Origin: Leptolyngbyaceae cyanobacterium SM1_3_5
GTDB taxonomy: Bacteria > Cyanobacteriota > Cyanobacteriia > Elainellales > Elainellaceae
Direction: 5' to 3'
Length of the DNA stretch: 5,288 bases
Assembly: GCA_012031475.1 (NCBI GenBank)
Contig: JAAUTJ010000398.1
Span: forward strand, 1 to 5,288
This document shows positions 1 to 4,236 of this stretch, piece after piece (the stretch's first letter is position 1; every line of letters starts with the position of its first letter). Both the position numbers and the translations under genes were made by a program. The notes under the pieces are model-generated. The model made no database searches and was not told the origin of the DNA. It was given only the letters and a program-made list of their open reading frames with translations.

Positions 1-2627
1 GGCAGTCGGTGATCGGCGAGGCAGTGGCGATCGACCCGACGCTGACCATCCGCGACTCCGATAGCGCCAACTTGAGTAGCGCAACGGTGCGAATTCGCAA
101 CTACCTGCGCCTCAGTCAAGACCAGCTTAGCTTTACGCCCCAAGGTGGCATTACAGGCAGCTTTGACAGCAACACAGGCATTTTGCGCTTCAGCGGTGCA
201 GCTTCGGTCAGCAACTATCAAACGGTGTTGCGATCGATTACCTACCGCAGCTTAACGACTTTGCCGATCGCAGGCGATCGCACGATCGAATTTAGCGTCA
301 GCGATGGACAGGCCAGCAGTGCGATCGAAGTTCGCAACGTGCAGTTTAGCCCCAGCAGCGTTACCCCGCAGGCTCCCCAGATTACCCTGGCAACCGCACC
401 TGTGACCTATACGGAAAATCAGCCCGGTGTGGCGATCGATTCGGCCTTAACGCTGCGCGATGCCGATGGTTCCCCGATCGCTCGCGCCACTGTGCGAATT
501 GTGGGCTATGTGGCGGGCGAAGATTTGCTCGCATTTCAAAATCAAAGTGGCATTACGGGCAGCTTTGATGCCGCTACCGGAACGCTGAGTTTGCGCGGAT
601 CGGCCTCGATCGCCGCCTACGAAGCCGCCTTGCGATCGATCACCTACTCCAACAGTGGCGACAATCCAAACGTTGCCGATCGATCGATCGAACTGATGGT
701 CAGCGACAGCAGTTTCACCAGTACCCCAGTGAGGCGATCGCTGCGGGTCGTTGCCGTTAACGATGCGCCAACGATTTCGCTGTCTAGCGAGGCGATCGTC
801 TTTGCACCCAGCACGGGAGCCGCGCCAATTGCCACAGGAATTGTACTCAGCGATGTCGATAGCGCGACGTTGAGCGGAACAACCGTGTCGATCGAAGGCT
901 TTACCGCTCAAGATCTGCTTCGGTTCACGAATCAAAACGGGATCACGGGGACGTTTGCAAACGGTGTACTGACCTTGAGCGGCAGAGCGACGATCGCCCA
1001 ATATCAAACGGCACTTCAATCGATCGTCTACAGCAACAGCGCTCCCAATGGCGCAACTCGGACGCTGCGGCTTCAAGTGACAGACGGCACAACGCCGAGT
1101 GAAATCGTTTCGCGTCCGCTGCGAGCCGTCACCAACAATCGATCGCCCGTTTTGGATCTGAATGGCGCTCCAGCGGGAACCGGATTTTCCGCTGTCTATC
1201 GGCTGGGCAGTCCGCCTGTGCGAATTACTTCGCCGCAGCTTACCTTGCAAGATGTGGACAGTCCGACGATCGCCTTTGCCGTTGTTGCGATCGCCAATCC
1301 GCTTGACTGGCTGGGCGAACGGCTCGATGCGGTCACAGCCGGAACTGGAATTACAGCAGAATACAATTCGGCGGGCGGACGCTTAACCTTGATTGGCGTG
1401 GCGAGTCGATCGGCCTATGAGCAGGTGCTACGCAGCATCACTTACAGCTACTCCAGTCAGGCTGCCGATGTCACACCGCGCCAAGTTGTGTTTACGGTTA
1501 ACGACGGCGACTTTAGCAGCAACGTGGCGACGAGTTTGGTTTCCTTTGGCGAAACGCTGCCGCAGGGCACACCCGCAGTTGACAACCTCGTGACCACGCC
1601 CAGCCTTGATGCGATCGATGCACTCGCCAGCAACGACACCGTCACATCCACGCTGGCAAACCTCCAGCAGGACGACAGCATTAGCGGCGGCGAGGGCAGC
1701 GATACGCTGGTGATTACGGATGGTGGAGGCAATCTCGTCCTGGATCTGGGCGATGCTGCGAATCAGTTGCGGGGCGCGATCGCGTCTGGTACGCGCATCT
1801 TCAACTTTGAGCGGTTCGACCTGCGGCAGTTCGGCGGCAGCACCACGCAAACGGGCACGGTTGGAGACGACGTGCTAATCGGTGCGATCGGCAGCAATCG
1901 CTTTGCAGCGGGCGCAGGCAACGATGTGATCTTGGGCAATCTTGCCGACGATGTTCTCGATGGTGGCAGTGGTGGCGACACCCTGACAGGCGGCACAGGC
2001 GACGATCTGTATCGCGTGGACAACAGCGGCGATCGCCTAATCGAAGCGGTAAACGCCGGAATCGATTCGATCGAAGCGTCGATCAGCTATAGCCTCGACA
2101 GCAACCTCGAAAACCTGACGCTAATCGAACGAGCCGCCACTGCCACAGGCAACGAAGCCAACAACCGGATCGTCGGCAATGCGGTCAGAAACACGATCGC
2201 CGGAGGTGCAGGCCGCGACACGCTGATCGGCAACGGCGGCAACGATCGACTGGTTGGCGATGCCGGAGATGATTTGCTCAATGGCGGTGACGGACGCGAT
2301 CGACTCACAGGCGGAAGGGGACGCGACACCTTTGGGCTAGGCTTGAGCCGCCGAAGCCGCGATCGAATCACTGATTTCAATCAGGCGAACGACACGATCG
2401 CCGTTGCGGTGGGTCGTGTCCGAGGCATGAGGATGGGCAGTTTGTCGCGCCAGCAGTTTGCGCTCGGTCGAGCAGCAGGCGATGCGGGCGATCGCTTCAT
2501 CTATAACCAAGGCAACGGGACGCTGTTCTACGATGCTGACGGTTTGGGTGGACGAGCAGCCGTGCAGATTGCCACGATTGCGAATCGATCGCGTCTCACC
2601 GCTGCCGATATTGTGATCACAAAATAG
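1..2627 (+). CDS. Large RTX repeat protein with cadherin-like repeats, 5'-truncated
   Basis: This is the C-terminal part (at least 874 residues) of a large secreted Ca-binding repeat protein, probably an adhesin or surface-layer type protein. The frame is open to the left edge. The GTG at 9 lies inside a repeat (QSVIGEAVAID matches ENQPGVAID of the next repeat), so it is not the real start. Numbering from that GTG, four cadherin/Ig-like repeats cover about 1-512. A linker follows, with one isolated RTX-like turn (SGGEGSDTL) and a NFERFDL motif near 600. RTX nonamer blocks lie at 616-669 and 714-776, separated by a VDNSGD...NLENLTL beta segment. The tail at about 820-872 (GDRFIYN, FYDADGLGG, LTAADIV) is typical of type I secretion substrates. 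Known for such families: Ca-driven folding outside the cell after TolC-dependent export. No T1SS genes are in the window. The ligand is unknown. The second RTX block is unusually arginine-rich. Confidence 0.9.
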   Translation, partial: QSVIGEAVAIDPTLTIRDSDSANLSSATVRIRNYLRLSQDQLSFTPQGGITGSFDSNTGILRFSGAASVSNYQTVLRSITYRSLTTLPIAGDRTIEFSVSDGQASSAIEVRNVQFSPSSVTPQAPQITLATAPVTYTENQPGVAIDSALTLRDADGSPIARATVRIVGYVAGEDLLAFQNQSGITGSFDAATGTLSLRGSASIAAYEAALRSITYSNSGDNPNVADRSIELMVSDSSFTSTPVRRSLRVVAVNDAPTISLSSEAIVFAPSTGAAPIATGIVLSDVDSATLSGTTVSIEGFTAQDLLRFTNQNGITGTFANGVLTLSGRATIAQYQTALQSIVYSNSAPNGATRTLRLQVTDGTTPSEIVSRPLRAVTNNRSPVLDLNGAPAGTGFSAVYRLGSPPVRITSPQLTLQDVDSPTIAFAVVAIANPLDWLGERLDAVTAGTGITAEYNSAGGRLTLIGVASRSAYEQVLRSITYSYSSQAADVTPRQVVFTVNDGDFSSNVATSLVSFGETLPQGTPAVDNLVTTPSLDAIDALASNDTVTSTLANLQQDDSISGGEGSDTLVITDGGGNLVLDLGDAANQLRGAIASGTRIFNFERFDLRQFGGSTTQTGTVGDDVLIGAIGSNRFAAGAGNDVILGNLADDVLDGGSGGDTLTGGTGDDLYRVDNSGDRLIEAVNAGIDSIEASISYSLDSNLENLTLIERAATATGNEANNRIVGNAVRNTIAGGAGRDTLIGNGGNDRLVGDAGDDLLNGGDGRDRLTGGRGRDTFGLGLSRRSRDRITDFNQANDTIAVAVGRVRGMRMGSLSRQQFALGRAAGDAGDRFIYNQGNGTLFYDADGLGGRAAVQIATIANRSRLTAADIVITK
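9..1550 (+). repeat. Four tandem cadherin/Ig-like protein repeats
   Basis: Four copies of a beta-sandwich-like unit are visible in the RTX protein. Each has a (T/V)L(R/S/Q)D.D motif near its start and a GIT(G/A)(S/T/E)(F/Y) motif in the middle. Each then has a hallmark Y(Q/E)..L(R/Q)SI.Y decapeptide at residues 70-79, 204-213, 332-341 and 470-479, numbering from the GTG at 9. Spacing of the hallmark is 134, 128 and 138 residues. Copies 1-3 are close to one another. Copy 4 is divergent: GITGSF becomes GITAEY and it carries an extra loop before that motif. The acidic motifs suggest Ca binding between repeats, which is an inference from cadherin-like families. More copies probably lie upstream of the window. 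Confidence 0.82.
1854..2015 (+). repeat. RTX nonamer block 1 (six units)
   Basis: Six consecutive nine-residue units, in register, begin GTVGDDVLI, GAIGSNRFA, AGAGNDVIL, GNLADDVLD, GGSGGDTLT, GGTGDDLYR. They follow the GGxGxDxxx RTX rule with some loss: unit 2 lacks the Asp and unit 4 lacks the second Gly. In known RTX proteins such units wind into a beta-roll that binds Ca between turns. Confidence 0.88.
2148..2336 (+). repeat. RTX nonamer block 2 (seven units, Arg-rich)
   Basis: Seven nonamers in register: GNEANNRIV, GNAVRNTIA, GGAGRDTLI, GNGGNDRLV, GDAGDDLLN, GGDGRDRLT, GGRGRDTFG. The first two are degenerate. Three of the last five have Arg where RTX units normally carry Asn or Asp just before the conserved Asp (GRD). 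The block leads into DRITDFNQANDTI, a common sequence type after RTX beta-rolls. Confidence 0.86.
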
Positions 2628-2678
2628 AGCCTGTCAAGGCATTCGCAGGACTTTGGGAATTGAGCCTCAACGCTAGGC

Positions 2679-2700
2679 GAAGCAAGCGCTTCCAGCTTTT
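2679..2700 (+). terminator. Weak candidate terminator after the RTX gene
   Basis: A 5-bp stem GAAGC / GCTTC with loop AAGC lies at 2679-2692, about 50 bases after the RTX stop codon. It is followed by CAGCTTTT. The stem is short and the T run is only four, so this is at best a weak intrinsic terminator. Two smaller inverted repeats precede it: GCCT-gtca-AGGC at 2629-2640 and TTGAG-c-CTCAA at 2660-2670. No better candidate exists in this spacer. Confidence 0.22.
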
Positions 2701-2709
2701 ACTAAAACT

Positions 2710-2738
2710 TTTCCAGAGTGATGAAACAACCTTAAAAT
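2710..2738 (+). promoter_or_regulatory. Candidate sigma-70-type promoter for the 49-residue gene
   Basis: A -35-like TTTCCA (2710-2715, 4 of 6 matches to TTGACA) and a -10-like TAAAAT (2733-2738, 5 of 6 matches to TATAAT) are separated by 17 bases. They lie in the spacer between the RTX gene and the small gene. Transcription from here would give a leader of about 73 bases. The match is made by eye and such motifs arise by chance in AT-rich DNA. Confidence 0.33.
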
Positions 2739-2817
2739 CGGTAGCAGCCCTGAGATAGGTGGCAAATGTTGCAAAATCTACACAGAATAAAGATGTACTA
2801 AACAGGTTCGATCGATC

Positions 2818-2967
2818 ATGGCAAGCAAAGACAGCCGCAAACAGCGGATTATGGAGCATGTTGCTCGCAGTTCTGGTGATTACGTCACCAAAGCCGCCTC
2901 CAATCCGACGATTTCATCCGATCGCCGCCAGCAAATCATGGATCACATCCGGCTGAGTAAGGGGTAA
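2818..2967 (+). CDS. Small basic protein with an internally duplicated helix motif
   Basis: This gene encodes 49 residues, starting MASKDSRKQRIMEHV and ending DHIRLSKG. An in-frame TAA at 2788-2790 and the lack of other start codons fix the ATG at 2818. The ribosome binding site is weak: an AGG ends 11 bases upstream. Two segments of 14 residues align without gaps: 7-20 (RKQRIMEHVARSSG) and 36-49 (RRQQIMDHIRLSKG). Seven positions are identical and most others conservative. They are joined by a Ser/Thr/Ala-rich linker. About ten Lys/Arg against five Asp/Glu make it basic. The pattern suggests two short amphipathic helices, possibly a helical hairpin or dimer that binds nucleic acid or a protein partner; that is inference. 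There is no signal peptide or membrane segment. It converges on the ABC ATPase gene, with 44 bases between the stop codons. I think similar small proteins occur in other cyanobacteria, but I cannot name the family. Confidence 0.68.
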   Translation: MASKDSRKQRIMEHVARSSGDYVTKAASNPTISSDRRQQIMDHIRLSKG

Positions 2968-2985
2968 GGGGTTGGGGGATTAGGA
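2958..2985 (+). repeat. Degenerate G-rich heptamer repeat
   Basis: Four consecutive seven-base units read TAAGGGG, TAAGGGG, TTGGGGG, ATTAGGA. The first unit is inside the last codons of the 49-residue gene, and its TAA stop begins the second unit. This resembles the short tandemly repeated repetitive (STRR) heptamers known from filamentous cyanobacteria, although I cannot assign it to a named class. The G tracts at 2961-2964, 2968-2971, 2974-2978 and 2988-2990 could also form a G-quadruplex. Confidence 0.5.
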
Positions 2986-3019
2986 GCGGGCTGTTTGCTA
3001 ACCTCTAAAACCTAATCCC
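2976..3019. terminator. Inverted repeat between convergent genes, possible bidirectional terminator
   Basis: GGGATTAGG at 2976-2984 is perfectly complementary to CCTAATCCC at 3011-3019, with a 26-base loop. The right arm contains the stop codon of the ABC ATPase gene (3012-3014, - strand). The left arm lies nine bases past the stop of the 49-residue gene. Its place between two converging genes fits a shared transcription end. Neither strand has a T run after the stem and the loop is long, so a classic intrinsic terminator is doubtful. Confidence 0.38.
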
Positions 3020-3905
3020 TTGCTGTTGCTTCGACGTAGATATGTTCGAGTCGGACGGGTTGACGTGCGATCGAGTCCAGTTGCACACCGTCAAACCGCT
3101 GCAAAATTTCCTTCAATTCCAGTGATTCCGGTAGCCAAAAGGCCAGATCGCTGCCGTAGTAGCGGTGCTGCCAGTTGAACGAATGGGCACGAGCGATCGC
3201 GGCTTCCGGCTCTGGCGTTTGGACAATGACAATTTCCTGCGCGGCGATGCGGTCGCGAAGCTGATCGATCGATCCTTCCGCCACAATTCGACCGCCTTTC
3301 AAAATTCCAATTCGATTCGATAATCTTTCAGCTTCATCCAGCAGGTGAGTCGTGAGTAAAACGGTGATTCCCTGTTGTTGAAGCTGGCGAATCAACTCCC
3401 AAACCTCATACCGGGCTTCGATGTCGAGTCCGGTCGTCGGCTCATCGAGAATCACCAGTTTCGGCTGATGAACCAGCGCAACGGCAACATTCAGCCGCCG
3501 CTGCATTCCGCCGCTGAGCGTTTCAACCGGACTATCAGCGCGATCGAGCAGATGCACCGCTTCTAAACACCGCTGCACCTGTTGCTGGAGACGATCGCCC
3601 CGCAGCCCGTAAATTCTGCCAAAAAACTGCAAATTTTCGCGGCAGCTTAGCGTTTTGTAGAGCAAATTTTCTTGTGGAGCAATACCGATTAGCGACTTCG
3701 TTTGCTTGGAAACAAGCTGATTATGGATGGCGATCGACCCGCGATCGGCTTTGAGCAGGTTGCAAATAATGTTAATCGTTGTGGTTTTTCCCGCCCCATT
3801 TGCGCCCAGCAAACTATAAATTTCTCCAGGAGCAATATGCAGCGATAGATTGCGAAGGACGGTGCGATCGCCAAATTGCTTACCCAGCCCTTCAATTTTT
3901 AGCAT
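3012..3905 (-). CDS. ABC-2-type exporter ATP-binding protein
   Basis: This is a cytoplasmic nucleotide-binding subunit of 297 residues that would power an ABC-2 (drug/lipid/polysaccharide-type) exporter through a separate permease. The full motif set is intact: Walker A GANGAGKTT at 34-42, Q-loop Gln78, signature LSGGM at 130-134, Walker B LVILDEP at 150-156 with catalytic Glu155, D-loop GLD at 159-161 and H-loop His187. Residues from about 215 to the end form a C-terminal domain of the kind found in DrrA/NodI/CcmA-like ATPases, ending LEHIYVEAT. The frame extends upstream to a TTG at 3938. I prefer the ATG at 3905 because the protein then begins MLKIEGLGKQFG, as this family usually does. Neither start has a clear ribosome binding site. 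No permease gene lies on either side within the window, so the partner must be encoded elsewhere. The substrate cannot be inferred. Confidence 0.92.
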   Translation of the reverse strand: MLKIEGLGKQFGDRTVLRNLSLHIAPGEIYSLLGANGAGKTTTINIICNLLKADRGSIAIHNQLVSKQTKSLIGIAPQENLLYKTLSCRENLQFFGRIYGLRGDRLQQQVQRCLEAVHLLDRADSPVETLSGGMQRRLNVAVALVHQPKLVILDEPTTGLDIEARYEVWELIRQLQQQGITVLLTTHLLDEAERLSNRIGILKGGRIVAEGSIDQLRDRIAAQEIVIVQTPEPEAAIARAHSFNWQHRYYGSDLAFWLPESLELKEILQRFDGVQLDSIARQPVRLEHIYVEATARD

Positions 3906-3911
3906 CAATAA

Positions 3912-3938
3912 ATTGTAAGTGGGTGAACAGAAATTCAA
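3912..3938 (-). promoter_or_regulatory. Possible promoter of the ABC ATPase gene
   Basis: Read on the - strand, TTGAAT (3938-3933) resembles a -35 box and TACAAT (3917-3912) matches 5 of 6 bases of a -10 box. The 15-base spacing is short. The -10 box ends only six bases before the preferred ATG at 3905, so a transcript from here would be nearly leaderless. That would fit the lack of a ribosome binding site. Confidence 0.2.
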
Positions 3939-3975
3939 TGTAAAACGATGAGTTAGATCTGATTTTTAATGCAGG

Positions 3976-3990
3976 GGAACTACTTGTTCC
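3976..3990. promoter_or_regulatory. Short palindrome upstream of the ABC gene
   Basis: GGAAC-TACTT-GTTCC is a perfect 5-bp inverted repeat with a 5-base centre, about 71 bases upstream of the ABC start codon. Its size suits a dimeric regulator, but palindromes this short occur by chance. I recognise no regulator for it. Confidence 0.15.
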
Positions 3991-4042
3991 TTGCAATGGA
4001 TAGCAGACCATTCGCTTCCAGCAACCCAGAAGCCATCTTTAA

Positions 4043-4180
4043 GTAGCATATAGCGGTTCTCGATTCAGTTTGGTACAGGCTCAAACTTTGAAGCGATCGC
4101 AGCAGGCAGATGGCAACCTGGATGCAGCCAGTCTCACGCAACAGAGCGCTGACCTTGTGAACAGCGCTCTTTGCAGTTGA
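4043..4180 (+). pseudogene. Possible small ORF or gene remnant
   Basis: The + strand is open from just after a TAA at 4040-4042 to a TGA at 4178-4180. The last 36 codons, from a TTG at 4070, read like a real helical protein end, for example QADGNLDAASLTQQSADLV followed by NSALCS. No ATG or ribosome binding site is present, so it is either a decayed 3' end of a lost gene, a TTG-started small protein, or chance. It overlaps the hairpin at 4138-4174, and the repeated codon pair AGC GCT supplies part of that hairpin's symmetry. I do not recognise the family. Confidence 0.2.
4138..4174 (-). terminator. Strong hairpin downstream of the dehydrogenase gene
   Basis: AGAGCGCTG (4143-4151) pairs perfectly with CAGCGCTCT (4162-4170) over a 10-base loop. 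GCAA (4138-4141) and TTGC (4171-4174) extend it to 13 pairs with one bulged C. It starts 62 bases beyond the stop codon of the - strand dehydrogenase gene and before the ABC gene on the same strand, where a terminator is expected. The tail on the - strand has no T run, so it may act as a 3' end stabiliser or need other factors. Confidence 0.45.
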
Positions 4181-4236
4181 GATCAGCCGCGACGCTTGAC
4201 TTTCAGCGCAATGGCCGACAGACGAAGTTCGATCGA

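Larger units (their letters stand above)
3906..4236. other. Gene-poor spacer between the dehydrogenase and ABC ATPase genes
   Basis: About 330 bases hold no gene I can support firmly. From left to right they contain a possible - strand promoter next to the ABC gene, a small palindrome at 3976-3990, an ATATAGCGGTTCTCGATTCAG stretch at 4048-4068 that recalls cyanobacterial dispersed repeats, one HIP1 copy at 4093-4100, and a protein-like fragment on the + strand ending at 4180. A strong hairpin at 4138-4174 overlaps the end of that fragment. No tRNA or riboswitch fold was recognised. Confidence 0.6.

Noticed and set aside
677..691. Tandem GATC units in the RTX gene as a phase-variation tract
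   Set aside because: There are only about 3.5 units, too short to be strongly slippage-prone, and CGATCG-rich strings are general in this HIP1-rich DNA.
447..1250. A 267-codon open frame on the - strand within the RTX gene
   Set aside because: It is antisense to the well-supported repeat-protein frame, its translation is Arg/Ser-rich and low in order, and it shows no domain. The same applies to the other - and + frames inside 1-2627.
2617..2859. An 80-codon - strand frame over the spacer
   Set aside because: It overlaps the end of the RTX gene and the start of the small gene on the other strand and shows no recognisable motif.
2759..2956. A 65-codon + strand frame overlapping the 49-residue gene
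   Set aside because: The competing frame from 2818 has an ATG and a clear internal duplication, while this one starts at a GTG and reads as unpatterned sequence through the same bases.
3012..3905. ABC protein as the type I secretion ATPase for the RTX protein
   Set aside because: Type I secretion ATPases have a fused membrane domain, often with a peptidase-like domain. This protein is only a nucleotide-binding domain with an ABC-2-type C-terminal domain, and it is on the opposite strand.
3969..4046. ATG-started 25-codon frame on the + strand in the spacer
   Set aside because: It has no ribosome binding site, is very short and has no internal pattern, so chance explains it.
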